Assembly: GCA_965237635.1 (NCBI GenBank)
Contig: CBDEFX010000001.1
Coordinates: forward strand, 930,001 to 994,000
Source of the DNA: CBDEFX01 sp965237635
GTDB taxonomy: Bacteria > Chloroflexota > Dehalococcoidia > Lucifugimonadales > CAUZJF01
Direction of reading: 5' to 3'
DNA length: 64,000 nucleotides
Part shown: in pieces, positions 41,218-50,292 of the stretch
Layout: each line of letters begins with the position of its first letter
Numbering within the stretch: the stretch's first letter is position 1
The notes under the pieces: generated by a model
What the model was told of the DNA's origin: nothing
Databases searched by the model: none
Seen by the model: the letters and a program-made list of their open reading frames with translations, nothing else
Translations under genes and position numbers: made by a program

Positions 41218-42560
41218 AAGTGGTGTAAGAGGGAGAGGGTCTGGAGAAAGAGAGACCACCGCGTCATCCTTAGCGAGCAAAGAAGAAAGCTCAAGAAAGG
41301 AGGACAACAGTGGTCAAGGAAAGGATGGACCTGCTGGAGCTATTGCGCAGGGGGGGAATGGACGGTGACGTGGACTTCCTACGGGAGGCACTGAGAGTGC
41401 TGGTAGAGGGGATCATGGATGCGGAGGTGTCATCGAGGATCGGTGCTGAGTATGGAGAACGCAGCCCTGAGCGGGTGACCCAGCGCAACGGGTATCGGTC
41501 CCGGGCGTGGGATACCCGGGTGGGGACTATGGAGCTGCACATCCCGAAGCTTCGAGAGGGGAGCTACTTCCCGAGCCTGCTGGAGCCACGGCGTCGCAGC
41601 GAGCGAGCTCTGCTGGCTGTGATCCAGCAGGCCTACGTGGAAGGGGTATCCACAAGGCGGGTGGATGACCTGGTCAAGGCCCTGGGGTGCGAGGGTATCT
41701 CCAAGAGCCAGGTGTCGCGTATCTGTCAGGAGCTGGACGTGGTGGTGGATGGCTTCCTGGGCCGTCCGCTGGACGGTGGACCCTACCCTTACCTGTGGCT
41801 GGACGCACTGACCCAGAAGGTCAGGGAGGACGGCAGGATCGTCAACGTCAGCGTGGTGGTGGCGACGGCCGTCAATGGCGAGGGCAAGCGGAAGATCATT
41901 GGGATGGACGTGGGTACCAGTGAAGACGGCGCCTTCTGGCTGGCCTTCCTACGCTCGCTGTCCGCCAGGGGCCTCAGCGGGGTGGAGCTGGTGGTATCGG
42001 ACGCTCATCAGGGACTCCGCGGCGCCATCGCCGCAGTCTTCGGCGGAGCCAGCTGGCAACGGTGCCGCACCCACTTCATGACCAACCTGCTCACTCGGGT
42101 ACCCAGAAGAGTCCAACCATGGATGGCCACCATGGTCCGCACCATCTACCAGCAACCCTCCCCCGATGAGGTACACGCCCAACTCGATAGGGTGACCGAT
42201 CAACTCGGAGACCGGTTCCCTCAGGTGGCCTCTCTACTGGACGAGGCTGGACCCGATATCCTGGCCTTCTCCAGCTTCCCTGTCGCCCACTGGAAGAAGA
42301 TCTGGTCCAACAACCCCCTGGAGCGTCTCAACAAGGAGATCAGGCGTCGCACCGATGTCGTGGGCATCTTCCCTAACCGACCAGCCGTGCGTCGCCTGGT
42401 TGGCGCCGTCCTCGCTGAACAGCACGACGAATGGGCCGTCGGCCGCCGATACCTCACACCCGCCATTCTGATCCTAAACGAAGCTCTTCCGGAGGCCGAT
42501 CTCGCGGAGGCGACAGCCGCCTAAACAACATCAACAGGATGACGCACTCTTCCACCACTT
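41218..42560 (+). mobile_element. IS256-family insertion sequence, copy A
   Basis: About 1343 bp. The ends share AAGTGGTG(T/G)AAGAG as inverted repeats. No 8-9-bp duplication is found: the left flank reads TCCCAGG, the right GACGGGAC. Different broken genes lie on each side, so the element probably marks the junction of a deletion. Confidence 0.8.
41310..42524 (+). CDS. IS256-family (mutator-type) transposase
   Basis: 404 residues. Family parts: EVSSRIGAEYGERSPERVTQ + RNGYR, the catalytic region PYLWLDALTQKVREDGRIVN, VSDAHQGLRGAIAAVFGGAS + WQRCRTHFM and the C-terminal WSNNPLERLNKEIRRRTDVV with the third acidic residue. The start follows AAAGGAGG. It appears intact. It is only distantly related to the other IS256-type transposase at 47524. 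Confidence 0.93.
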   Translation: MVKERMDLLELLRRGGMDGDVDFLREALRVLVEGIMDAEVSSRIGAEYGERSPERVTQRNGYRSRAWDTRVGTMELHIPKLREGSYFPSLLEPRRRSERALLAVIQQAYVEGVSTRRVDDLVKALGCEGISKSQVSRICQELDVVVDGFLGRPLDGGPYPYLWLDALTQKVREDGRIVNVSVVVATAVNGEGKRKIIGMDVGTSEDGAFWLAFLRSLSARGLSGVELVVSDAHQGLRGAIAAVFGGASWQRCRTHFMTNLLTRVPRRVQPWMATMVRTIYQQPSPDEVHAQLDRVTDQLGDRFPQVASLLDEAGPDILAFSSFPVAHWKKIWSNNPLERLNKEIRRRTDVVGIFPNRPAVRRLVGAVLAEQHDEWAVGRRYLTPAILILNEALPEADLAEATAA

Positions 42561-42682
42561 GACGGGACGTGACCGGCAACGGCTGCCCCTTCCTTAGCAA
42601 ATAGGCGCGCCGTAGCAGCACCGAGACCCCTCGCGCCGCCGCTAATGAGGCCCGCCTTGCCCTGCAGCCTCGGCGTAGGCAT
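42561..42682 (-). pseudogene. 5' fragment of a short-chain dehydrogenase gene
   Basis: From ATG 42682 the minus strand encodes MPTPRLQGKAGLISGGARGL then GAATARLFAKEGAAVAG, the unmistakable N-terminal NAD-binding segment (GxxxGxG) of the SDR family. It then runs into the IS256 end after about 40 codons. The rest of the gene is not on the other side of the element. Confidence 0.8.
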
Positions 42683-42705
42683 TTCTAGGAAGCTTCGCCG
42701 CTACT

Positions 42706-43587
42706 CTAGCGCAGTTGTGCGAGTTCGCGTGCCGTCTTGCCGTTCTTTCGGCGGCCGACAGGCAAGACTTCGTTCAGACTGCCGGAACGAAAGCCCTCGA
42801 GGTCGAGGGTGACGTACGCGTAGCCAATAGAGCGAAAGTACCCTGCAACGGCCTCCCTCACGTCATCATCGACCAGACGGCCAAACTCTGACGGCTCAAC
42901 CTCGATCCGCGCAACGCTATCGTGGTGTCGCACCCTAAGCTGCTTGATTCCCAGACTGCGGAGGAACTCCTCGGCCTTGGCGATACGGGTCAGGGCCTCG
43001 ACCGAGACGGGGGTGCCGTACGGGATGCGCGACGACAGGCAGGCCTGCGACGGCTTGTCCCAGGTTGGCAGGCGCATCTCTCGAGATAGGGCCCGTATCT
43101 CCTCTTTAGAGAGGCCGGATTCCACAAGCGGACTGCGGACTTCGTGCCGCCTGGCGGCGTTCAGACCCGGGCGGAAGTCGCCGAGGTCGTCCATGTTGGC
43201 GCCGTTGGCCACGCACCCGAATCCCTCTTGGGCCACGATAGTCTTCAAGTGCTTGTACAGCTCGTCCTTGCAGAAGAAGCAACGGCTGGCGTCGTTGGCT
43301 TGGTAGTCCGGCCTCTCGACCTCTTGGGTGTAGATGACACGGTGATTGAGACCCAGCTGCTGGGCGATAGACGTAGCCTCACGCAACTCTGACGGCGCAA
43401 GACTGGGAGAGCAGGCAGTAACGGCCAGGGATTTCGTTCCCAGTACCTGGCTGGCCATAGCGGCGAGGAAGGTGCTGTCTACTCCACCGGAATACGCTAC
43501 GATGACCGAGCCCATCTCACGGAGGATGGCCGCGAGAGTCTCCGTTTTCTGGTATGGGGATACGCGGTCTTGTACCGGTGCTGTCAT
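42706..43587 (-). CDS. larE: LarE-type ATP-dependent sacrificial sulfur transferase
   Basis: PP-loop enzyme inserting sulfur into pyridinium dicarboxylate mononucleotide during synthesis of the nickel-pincer cofactor. It has the PP-loop SGGVDSTFLAAM, RCFFCKDELYKHL (two Cys), GANMDDLGDFRPG, and PSQACLSSRIPYGTPV with the Cys at the position used as sulfur donor in Lactobacillus LarE. With the extra CxxC it may instead hold a cluster. ATG 43587 has GAGGAAC upstream, giving 293 residues. larB is divergent next to it; larA and larC are not in the window. Confidence 0.9.
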   Translation of the reverse strand: MTAPVQDRVSPYQKTETLAAILREMGSVIVAYSGGVDSTFLAAMASQVLGTKSLAVTACSPSLAPSELREATSIAQQLGLNHRVIYTQEVERPDYQANDASRCFFCKDELYKHLKTIVAQEGFGCVANGANMDDLGDFRPGLNAARRHEVRSPLVESGLSKEEIRALSREMRLPTWDKPSQACLSSRIPYGTPVSVEALTRIAKAEEFLRSLGIKQLRVRHHDSVARIEVEPSEFGRLVDDDVREAVAGYFRSIGYAYVTLDLEGFRSGSLNEVLPVGRRKNGKTARELAQLR

Positions 43588-43756
43588 GGATAGTTCCTCG
43601 ATGAAAGTGTCTCGCCAAGATTGGAGATGGTCGGCCGCCGACCGCAATCATAACATGACGGTGCGGTGGGAACAGGCCGCAGGATTCGGCCTACGCTGCT
43701 GATATAATCAGGCGAGGTTCGGCACTCGCCCGCCCGCGTATCAGACCCAAGGACAC

Positions 43757-44548
43757 TTGTCAGAGGGAAGGTCACCCATCGACAAGGCACGCCTCCGCGA
43801 ACTGCTCGAAGACTTCAGGCATGGCCGGCTGAGCGCCGACGACGCTATAACCCAGTTGAGCAGCCTGTCGTACCAGGACCTGGGCTTCGCCAAGGTGGAC
43901 CATCACCGGGAGTTTCGTAAGGGGTTCCCCGAGGTGGTCTACGGTGAAGGCAAGACGCCTGAGCAGGTAGCCACACTTGCCGCAACGGTCCTGGAGAGAT
44001 CGGACCGGCTACTCGTAACCAGGGCCGCGTCGGAGGCCTTTGCCGCGGTAAAGGCCAAGGTCACAGACGCCGCCTACGACCCGACGGCCAGGACCATAGT
44101 GGTTGATCGTCGAGAGTCCCGGAGGCAGATTCCAGGCGTTGTCGTTGCGAGTGGGGGTACGTCGGACCTGCCGGTCGCGTACGAGGCCGCGATCACGGCC
44201 GAGCTCATGGACTGTGAGGTCGAGCGGGTCTTCGACGTAGGAGTCGCGGGCCTTCACCGCCTCGTCGATAGCTTGCCTGTCCTGCGGGAGGCCAAGGTCG
44301 TTGTTGCCATCGCCGGTATGGAGGGGGCACTCCCCTCGGTGATAGGCGGTTTGGTCGCGGCGCCGGTCATAGCGGTCCCGACCAGCGTCGGATACGGTGC
44401 CAGCTTCGGCGGAGTCGCTGCTCTGCTGGCGATGTTGAACAGTTGCGCCCCAGGGGTGGCGGTGGTCAACATCGACAACGGCTTCGGCGCAGGATATCTG
44501 GCCGCACAGATCGTCAACGGTCAAAGCAGTATGCGCTCAAAGACGTAG
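43757..44548 (+). CDS. larB: LarB-type nickel-pincer cofactor carboxylase
   Basis: LarB carboxylates and hydrolyses nicotinic acid adenine dinucleotide as the first step of nickel-pincer cofactor synthesis. The AIR-carboxylase-like fold is marked by VVASGGTSDLPVAYEAAITA, DVGVAGLHRL, IAGMEGALPSVIGGLVAAPV and AVPTSVGYGASFGGVAALLA. TTG 43757 opens the frame (263 residues). However, GAGGGAAGG lies within codons 3-5, 7 bases before an ATC that begins the conserved DKARLRELLEDF, so the true start is open. It overlaps the convergent hydrolase gene by 28 bases. Confidence 0.9.
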   Translation: MSEGRSPIDKARLRELLEDFRHGRLSADDAITQLSSLSYQDLGFAKVDHHREFRKGFPEVVYGEGKTPEQVATLAATVLERSDRLLVTRAASEAFAAVKAKVTDAAYDPTARTIVVDRRESRRQIPGVVVASGGTSDLPVAYEAAITAELMDCEVERVFDVGVAGLHRLVDSLPVLREAKVVVAIAGMEGALPSVIGGLVAAPVIAVPTSVGYGASFGGVAALLAMLNSCAPGVAVVNIDNGFGAGYLAAQIVNGQSSMRSKT

Positions 44549-45684
44549 CGCCCGATGTCTCGGTTCTCCTCGAACGAAAAGTCCTGGAAATCGCCGTTGT
44601 ACCCTATGAGCGGCACCCTGCATTCGTGCCTGGAGCCGTGAGAGCGGAGGCTGGGTGGCATCGACACCTCCGATGAGCTGCCGAAGACGACATCCGGCTC
44701 GCCGGTTACCAGGATGTCGCCGATGCGGTCCAGGTGAAGCCTGAGCTCAGCCGCGGCCTCGAGCCTTGGCAGCGCCTCCTCGACACCAGGGGTATCTCCC
44801 AGAACCTTCACCGCCCGTTCGACGTCGCCCTCCTCGACGTAGACGAAGATGCTGCCGCCGAGGTTGGAGTGGTGCACGACGTACCGGTCCTTGATGATCG
44901 GCACCTGCGTTGACTCGATTCCATCCCTCTCCAACACCTTCTCGAGGTCGACCATGCGTGACTTGGCCGACATCCCGTGATCGGCCGTGACGAGCACGGT
45001 CGCCTCCGGATGCGCATCCACCAGGTCGCCGATCGCGCCGTCGAGTATCGACATATGTTCGCTCGACTCCGGTTCTTCCGGGCGGTAGGTATGCATGGCG
45101 TAGTCGGTGGTCGTGATGTAGACGAGGTCCGCCGGATGCTGGGCCATGAGGAAGCTGGCCGCCCTGACGACCCACCCGTTGACCTCGAGGGAGTAGATCC
45201 CTGGCGGAAGACCGACACCGTCGACTACCCAGTCGGGCGCTCGCCCCGACGACACCGAGACCGTAGCCCCATCGGATAGCAGCGTCCGTAGCTTGTCCTT
45301 GGCCGTCACCAGAATGGAGGTCTTGCCCTGTGTTTTGGCCCGCTGGAACATAGTCTCCACCATGATGTGATCGCCGGTCTCCATGTAGACCTCTTCGCCA
45401 GACTCGCGCACCAGCCGGTAGTTGGAGCATATACCGTGGACCTCCGGATAGCTGGCTGTAAGCAGCGACACATTGTTGACGTTGGTGACCGATGGCATCA
45501 GGGACCGGCCGATCTTGAGAAAGCCTTTCCTACCCATTTCTCGGAGGTTGGGCATCTCGCATGCGTCCAGGTATTCTGGATCGAAGCCGTCAACGCAGAT
45601 GAGAACGGTCGGACTGTGCCTGTCTGCCAAATCAGCCTCCGGCGCCGGCCCGACTAGCGTGACCTTTCTGTGACCACGCGTCAA
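44521..45684 (-). CDS. Phosphonoacetate hydrolase-like alkaline-phosphatase-fold enzyme
   Basis: 387 residues of the nucleotide pyrophosphatase/phosphodiesterase branch. Metal and nucleophile motifs: LICVDGFDPEYLDA, SVTNVNNVSLLTASYP with the Thr nucleophile (SVTN), HGICSNYRL, TTDYAMH, VTADHGMS and, at the C-terminus, RSHGSRHECRVPLIGYN. The string VTAKDKLRTLLSDG is close to phosphonoacetate hydrolase (PhnA), which cleaves phosphonoacetate to acetate and phosphate. No other phosphonate gene is nearby, so the substrate is provisional. Confidence 0.75.
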   Translation of the reverse strand: MTRGHRKVTLVGPAPEADLADRHSPTVLICVDGFDPEYLDACEMPNLREMGRKGFLKIGRSLMPSVTNVNNVSLLTASYPEVHGICSNYRLVRESGEEVYMETGDHIMVETMFQRAKTQGKTSILVTAKDKLRTLLSDGATVSVSSGRAPDWVVDGVGLPPGIYSLEVNGWVVRAASFLMAQHPADLVYITTTDYAMHTYRPEEPESSEHMSILDGAIGDLVDAHPEATVLVTADHGMSAKSRMVDLEKVLERDGIESTQVPIIKDRYVVHHSNLGGSIFVYVEEGDVERAVKVLGDTPGVEEALPRLEAAAELRLHLDRIGDILVTGEPDVVFGSSSEVSMPPSLRSHGSRHECRVPLIGYNGDFQDFSFEENRDIGRYVFERILL

Positions 45685-45732
45685 GGTCCCAACGGAAGCC
45701 CAGCTTGCGGGCCTGCTGCCAACGGCATAAGA

Positions 45733-45897
45733 TTGATTCCCTCGTAAAAACCCGTTTTGAGCAAGTTCCAGCGATTTAGCACATCTGAGCGCTACCGTAT
45801 GTTGGGGTAGTATACGGAACAGAGACTGTATATTGTACCCAGGTGTGGGTACGTTTGTTCTAATTCGACCTGCACAGACTTTTTACGAGAGAATCAA
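45733..45897. mobile_element. 165-bp MITE, copy 2 (inverted relative to copy 1)
   Basis: Ends TTGATTCCCTCGTAAAAA and TTTTTACGAGAGAATCAA, flanked by GA (45731-45732 and 45898-45899). Same length as the copy at 1566 and about 96% identical in the opposite orientation. Its right end is 16 bases before the DUF3090 start codon, so it supplies most of that gene's upstream region. Confidence 0.85.
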
Positions 45898-45913
45898 GAT
45901 TGAACTAGGCAAC

Positions 45914-46444
45914 ATGGCAGACGCAAAGATAGAGTTCATCGACGTAACCAGTCTGCGCGCGGAGGCGATTGGCGAGCCCGGCGAGAGGACGTTCCGTATC
46001 CTGGTCGACGGCAGCATCGGTTCGGCAGTTATATGGCTCGAGAAGGAGCAGCTTTTCCAGCTGGCCGTTGCGATCGAGCAGCTGATGTCGAACCTGCCCG
46101 AGAGCGATAGCACCCCCGGCGCCCAGGTTGCTCAAAGCGAGGCCTTGCCGACAGTCAGCCTGGAGCTCAAGGTGGGCAAACTGGCCCTCGGCCGTGATGA
46201 GACTAGCGGTAGGTTTATTATTGACGCACACGACGTGGAATCTGACGAGAATGACCCGCCCACTGTCCGGGTATGGGGCGGAAGCTCCCATGCCAAGGGC
46301 TTTTCCGAGGAGGCACTTCGAGTGTGTGCCGCGGGACGGCCAACGTGCCCGCTCTGCGGCGGGCCGATGGACCCCTCGGGGCATATGTGCCCACGAAGTA
46401 ACGGGCACGGCCTGGTCGACCTGAACAGGCTGGAAGACAGGTGA
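45914..46444 (+). CDS. DUF3090-family protein with zinc-ribbon tail
   Basis: 176 residues beginning MADAKIEFIDVTSLRAEAIG. A mixed alpha/beta body has RTFRILVDGSIGSAVIWLEK and QLAVAIEQLM. The C-terminus has CPLCGGPMDPSGHMCPRSNG, a likely zinc site. The pair DUF3090 + SCO1664-family is conserved in Actinomycetota and Chloroflexota; function unknown. The frame is open into the upstream MITE, but family homology starts at this ATG. Its stop overlaps the next start as GTGA. Confidence 0.88.
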   Translation: MADAKIEFIDVTSLRAEAIGEPGERTFRILVDGSIGSAVIWLEKEQLFQLAVAIEQLMSNLPESDSTPGAQVAQSEALPTVSLELKVGKLALGRDETSGRFIIDAHDVESDENDPPTVRVWGGSSHAKGFSEEALRVCAAGRPTCPLCGGPMDPSGHMCPRSNGHGLVDLNRLEDR

Positions 46445-47187
46445 GAGCTACTGAAGAGGCCGCGGTCGACCTCTTAGAAAAAGACGCGCTGCCTCTGCTC
46501 CAAGGGGGCAAGATAACCGGCGGTCGACAGGTCCGCTCGGGTTCCAACTATACGTTTCTGGTGCATATAGACGCAGGGCCCGGGAGGTACCTCAAGGCGG
46601 TCTACAAGCCTCGGGACGGCGAGCGACCGTTGCACGACTTCCCCGGCGGCACGCTTTACAAACGGGAGTACGCCGCCTATCTGCTGAGCCGGGCGCTGGG
46701 CTGGCCCGACATCCCCCTGACCGTTATCAGAGACGGCCCCTATGGTGTAGGGTCGATCCAGCTTTATGTAGACACCGACCGACGGGCCAACTACTTTAGC
46801 CTTATCGACCAAAACACAGACAAGCTACTGCCCTTCGCGGTATTCGATGTGCTGGCCAACAACGCGGACCGAAAAGCCGGCCACTCCCTGTTGGGGACCG
46901 ACGGCAGGATCTGGAGCATAGACCACGGCCTAACCTTTCATCCGGCCTTCAAACTGCGGACCGTAATGCTGGAGTTTTGGGGAGCCCAAGTTCCAAAGAA
47001 TCTTCTGAACGATATCGAGTCTGTTGCACGGCAGCTCGACTCAAGCGCCGGGCCGGCCGCCGGCCTAGCGGACCTGCTCACTGACGAGGAGGTGAGTATG
47101 CTGCGCAAGCGGCTCGAGGGTATGCTGAAAGACCCCGTGATACCCAAGCTCGACCCACAACGGAACGTGCCATGGCCGCTGGAGTGA
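46441..47187 (+). CDS. SCO1664-family (PI3/4-kinase-like) protein
   Basis: 248 residues starting at GTG in the GTGA overlap. Kinase-like features: SNYTFLVHI with RYLKAVYKPRDGERPLHDFP (ATP-binding Lys region), YKREYAAYLLSRALGW, LFAVFDVLANNADRKAGHSL (catalytic-loop-like Asn/Asp; seen as PFAVFDVLANNADRKAG) and IWSIDHGLTFH with the metal Asp. It is thought to belong to the phosphatidylinositol-kinase-like fold, with unknown substrate. The map gene follows after 16 bases, suggesting one transcript before IS256 inserted. Confidence 0.85.
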   Translation: MRATEEAAVDLLEKDALPLLQGGKITGGRQVRSGSNYTFLVHIDAGPGRYLKAVYKPRDGERPLHDFPGGTLYKREYAAYLLSRALGWPDIPLTVIRDGPYGVGSIQLYVDTDRRANYFSLIDQNTDKLLPFAVFDVLANNADRKAGHSLLGTDGRIWSIDHGLTFHPAFKLRTVMLEFWGAQVPKNLLNDIESVARQLDSSAGPAAGLADLLTDEEVSMLRKRLEGMLKDPVIPKLDPQRNVPWPLE

Positions 47188-47493
47188 GGGCGACGAGGGC
47201 GATATGACGATACAGTCTCAGAGAGACCTAGATGGCCTACGACGTGTGGGCAGGGTAGTAAGCCTAGCGCTAAGTGAAATGAAGAGAAGGGTCAAAGTTG
47301 GAGTAACGACCCAAGAGCTGGATGTCGTGTGCGCGGAAACGTTTGAAAGGAGTGGGGCCCGGCCCGCGCCACAGCTCGTGTACGGCTTCCCCGGAGTAGC
47401 CTGCGTTAGTATCAACGACGAGGCCGTTCACGGGATCCCCGGCCCGAGGACCATTCGAGCCGGCGACCTGGTGAAGCTTGACGTAACGGCAGA

Positions 47494-48861
47494 GAGGTTA
47501 CGTCAATAGGTGTGTAAACGACATCAGGCGGCGACCTTCTCAGCCGTTGATTCAATGGCGATTCCATCCGCATACTGTGCACCGAGATAGACGTCTTCGA
47601 TCAACTCAGGGGCCTTCAGCCGCCTGAAGCGCTGTTCGGCGACCATCAACATCTTCCAGATCACCGCTATCGCCCGATCGACCCTCTTGTAGCGCTTGGC
47701 GGCGTCTGTCCGAAGCCTGAGGGCCGCGAAGGGTGATTCTACCGGGTTCGTCGTGCGAAGGTGCCCCCAGTGCTCCTTTGGGAAGTCATAGAAGGTGACC
47801 ATGCGGTCCCAGTCCCGCTCCAAGGCCTCTGAGGCCGCCTCGTAGGAATGGTCGCCGCACCACCTGGTGAACACCGTCCTGAGCCGCTCAGCCTCTGTCC
47901 GAGTCGGCGCGTAGGGGATAGTACGCAGCATGAGCTTGGCCTGGTCCTGTTGTCGCTTTGGAAGCTTGGCGAGCACGTTTAGGATCTTGTGGTTCCAGCA
48001 GCGTTGCTCGGCCGCCTGAGGATAGACGTTGCGCAGAGCTCCCCAGATGCCCAGATGTCCGTCTCCAATTACCAGTCTTGGGCACTCCAGCCCGCGGCGC
48101 CTCATGTCCCTGAGCACATCGGACCAGCTCTCTATGGACTCCCTGTATCCGGGAATCGCGCTCACCACCACCTTCCTTCCGTCGCTCAGGGCCGCCATCA
48201 CCACCAGGATCGCCGCCTTCTCCCGCTCAAGACCGACCTTGACGTAGACTCCATCCACCCACATGTACACCACTTCCAGGTCATCCAGGGGCCTAGCGCG
48301 CCATTGGGCAAGCTCATCGTTCCACTTATCCTTCAACCGGGCTACCGTGCTCGCCGATATCGGTGCGTCCTCTCCCAGCAGTCCCCGCACCGCCAGGTCG
48401 AAGTCACCTTCGGAAAGGCCATGTAGGTACAACTGGGGGATCAGCTCAGCAACCTTCCTGGTCCTGTTGACGAACAGCGGCAGCAGCCGACTCTCGAACT
48501 CCTCTTCGGTGTTGCGGACTCGTGGCCTCCTCAGCTGTACCGTTCCCGAACTCAGCATAAGCCTTCGGGGTTTGCCGTATCCGTTCCTATAGCCTCTCTC
48601 GTTGTCCGACTCAGACCTGCGGGCCGACTTCGCCCTTCCTAAAAACTCCGTCACCTCTTCCTCCAGCAACTCCTGGATCAGCCGCTGGACATGGCCTCGC
48701 ACCCAATCCTCCAACTGCTCCCACTCCGGCCTTGACTCCGACCTGCTCCTAGTGCTTCTCTTTCCCATAGGCGGTGTATCTCCTCTCTTGGGCCTTGAGC
48801 CCGTGTTGTTCAGAGAGAGGGTACACCGCCTGACCGTTTACACACTTTTTAAGGTTACGTC
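47494..48861 (-). mobile_element. IS256-family insertion sequence, copy B
   Basis: 1368 bp flanked by the 8-bp direct repeat ACGGCAGA (47486-47493 and 48862-48869). The ends share GTGTGTAAACG preceded by related bases (left GAGGTTACGTCAATAG, right complement GACGTAACCTTAAAAA). Transposase on the minus strand, opposite to map. Confidence 0.92.
47524..48768 (-). CDS. IS256-family (mutator-type) transposase
   Basis: 414 residues: DWVRGHVQRLIQELLEEEVT and RNGYGKPRRLMLSSGTVQLR at the front; catalytic parts VVYMWVDGVYVKVGLEREKA, RLVIGDGHLGIWGALRNVYP, QRCWNHKILNVLAKLPKRQQ and TTNPVESPFAALRLRTDAAK. All acidic residues appear present. It belongs to a different subgroup from the transposase at 41310. 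Confidence 0.93.
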   Translation of the reverse strand: MGKRSTRSRSESRPEWEQLEDWVRGHVQRLIQELLEEEVTEFLGRAKSARRSESDNERGYRNGYGKPRRLMLSSGTVQLRRPRVRNTEEEFESRLLPLFVNRTRKVAELIPQLYLHGLSEGDFDLAVRGLLGEDAPISASTVARLKDKWNDELAQWRARPLDDLEVVYMWVDGVYVKVGLEREKAAILVVMAALSDGRKVVVSAIPGYRESIESWSDVLRDMRRRGLECPRLVIGDGHLGIWGALRNVYPQAAEQRCWNHKILNVLAKLPKRQQDQAKLMLRTIPYAPTRTEAERLRTVFTRWCGDHSYEAASEALERDWDRMVTFYDFPKEHWGHLRTTNPVESPFAALRLRTDAAKRYKRVDRAIAVIWKMLMVAEQRFRRLKAPELIEDVYLGAQYADGIAIESTAEKVAA

Positions 48862-49347
48862 ACGGCAGAATTAGACGGTTACATTGCTGACGCAGCGGTA
48901 ACCGTAGCGGTCCCTACCGCGTCACGGGTCAGACGCAGGTTGGCTAGATGCGCACGGGCTGCTCTGCATAAGGCCGTTGAAGTCGCATATGCGGGACAAC
49001 CGATTCACATGATTGGAAGGGCGGTACAAACGGAAGTAGAGCGCCAAGGCTTCAATGTGATGCCGCAGCTCGGCGGCCACGGAGTCGGGAGGACCATTCA
49101 CGAAGAGCCACACGTTCACAATTACTATGCGCCATCGGACAACAAGCCTCTTACACCGGGAATGGTTATAGCAATCGAGCCCGTGATAACGACAGGTTCT
49201 GGAAGGGCGGTGGATGCAGCCGACGGCTGGACTGTGAAAACTGCGGACGGGGCCGACTCGGCGCACTATGAGCACACGGTAGTGGTCAGACGCGGCCGCC
49301 CACTGGTGTTGACCGCTTGACCTATGTTTTCTGACTCAAGGAGGCCT

Positions 49348-50280
49348 CTAACGCCGTATCCGGCGGGCCACCCGACGCCTTAAGGCCGACCTGCTCTTCA
49401 AGCTCCCCGCAACGAATCGTGCGACGTCCGGGCCACCCGTGATCAGAGGCGCAGACCATTGCCGTAACTCTCTCAGCGTGGTCGTGCCGCTCTGCCAGGT
49501 AGGCGTGAAGGAGTCGAGCGACTCCCACCGGAACCTCGGTCCCGCTAGCGGCAATCGAGCGCCTTGCCTTCGGCCGATCATAACAAGCCCCCCCGCTTCC
49601 GAGGCGAGCACAGCGCCTCCAACCACGTCCCATAGGTGGGGCCTGGTCGCTATCGAGTATTGGAGCACTCCGTTTGCCGACATCGCCAACTCGTAGGCGA
49701 TGCTGCCGGTTACTCTGACCTCGCCGACCCTGTCGTTCATCGACTTATCAAAGCGAAACCCTCTGTCGAAAGAACCGGGGATCGCGTTTAACCTGTTGCC
49801 CTCAGGCTGAACGCCACGATATGCCCTGATGGGCTTCTCGTCCGCGAACGCTCCGCCACCGGTGCGGGCGTGCATTACGAGACCCTGGCTCTCGCCGGGC
49901 CACGGGATGTAAATCGCGCCCGCGATCGGCGCCCCCTTGTACAAGACTCCGATTGAGCAGGCGAACACGGGCAGGCCACTGAGAAAGTTCTTGGTGCCGT
50001 CGAGAGGGTCGACCACCCATACGAAGTCCGGCGCAACCTTGTCCTCTTCTTCTTCGACATCCTCTTCGCTGACGATACCGTGGTGGGGGTACTGGCCTGA
50101 TATGGCCTCGGTCAGGAACTCGTGGCACTCCATGTCAGCCGCGGTTACCGGATCACGCTTTTTCTTGTCCTTGTAGTCGATGTCCATCGGGGTGCCGAAG
50201 TACCTGTCGAGGATGAGGCCGGCCTCACGCGCCATCGAAACGGCGTGTGCTTCCATCTCGGCAAGCTGGCTCTCGTCCAT
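49348..50280 (-). CDS. Inositol monophosphatase family protein
   Basis: Mg-dependent phosphatase of the IMPase/CysQ/FBPase fold. Metal sites: IVSEEDVEEE (Glu), VWVVDPLDGTKNF (DPxDGT) and HLWDVVGGAVLASEAGG (WDxxGG). The 310-residue protein carries a basic C-terminal tail (SRSALRRRVARRIRR) about 40 residues past the usual end. ATG 50280 follows AAAGG; an overlapping GTG at 50286 is possible. Likely substrate is inositol phosphate or a related sugar phosphate; not certain. Confidence 0.9.
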   Translation of the reverse strand: MDESQLAEMEAHAVSMAREAGLILDRYFGTPMDIDYKDKKKRDPVTAADMECHEFLTEAISGQYPHHGIVSEEDVEEEEDKVAPDFVWVVDPLDGTKNFLSGLPVFACSIGVLYKGAPIAGAIYIPWPGESQGLVMHARTGGGAFADEKPIRAYRGVQPEGNRLNAIPGSFDRGFRFDKSMNDRVGEVRVTGSIAYELAMSANGVLQYSIATRPHLWDVVGGAVLASEAGGLVMIGRRQGARLPLAGPRFRWESLDSFTPTWQSGTTTLRELRQWSAPLITGGPDVARFVAGSLKSRSALRRRVARRIRR

Positions 50281-50292
50281 ATCCACCTTTAT

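Larger units (their letters stand above)
47204..49320 (+). pseudogene. map: Type I methionine aminopeptidase interrupted by IS256
   Basis: Joining 47204-47493 to 48870-49320 restores a continuous frame of about 246 residues: MTIQSQRDLDGLRRVGRVVS, SINDEAVHGIPG (active-site His), VKLDVTAELDGYIADAAVTV (both metal Asp), GHGVGRTIHEEPHV (His), IAIEPVI (Glu) and HYEHTVVV (Glu). Every metal ligand is present, so the gene was functional until the insertion. The broken 5' part now ends in ...VTAERLRQ. Map is normally essential; another copy may exist elsewhere. Confidence 0.92.
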
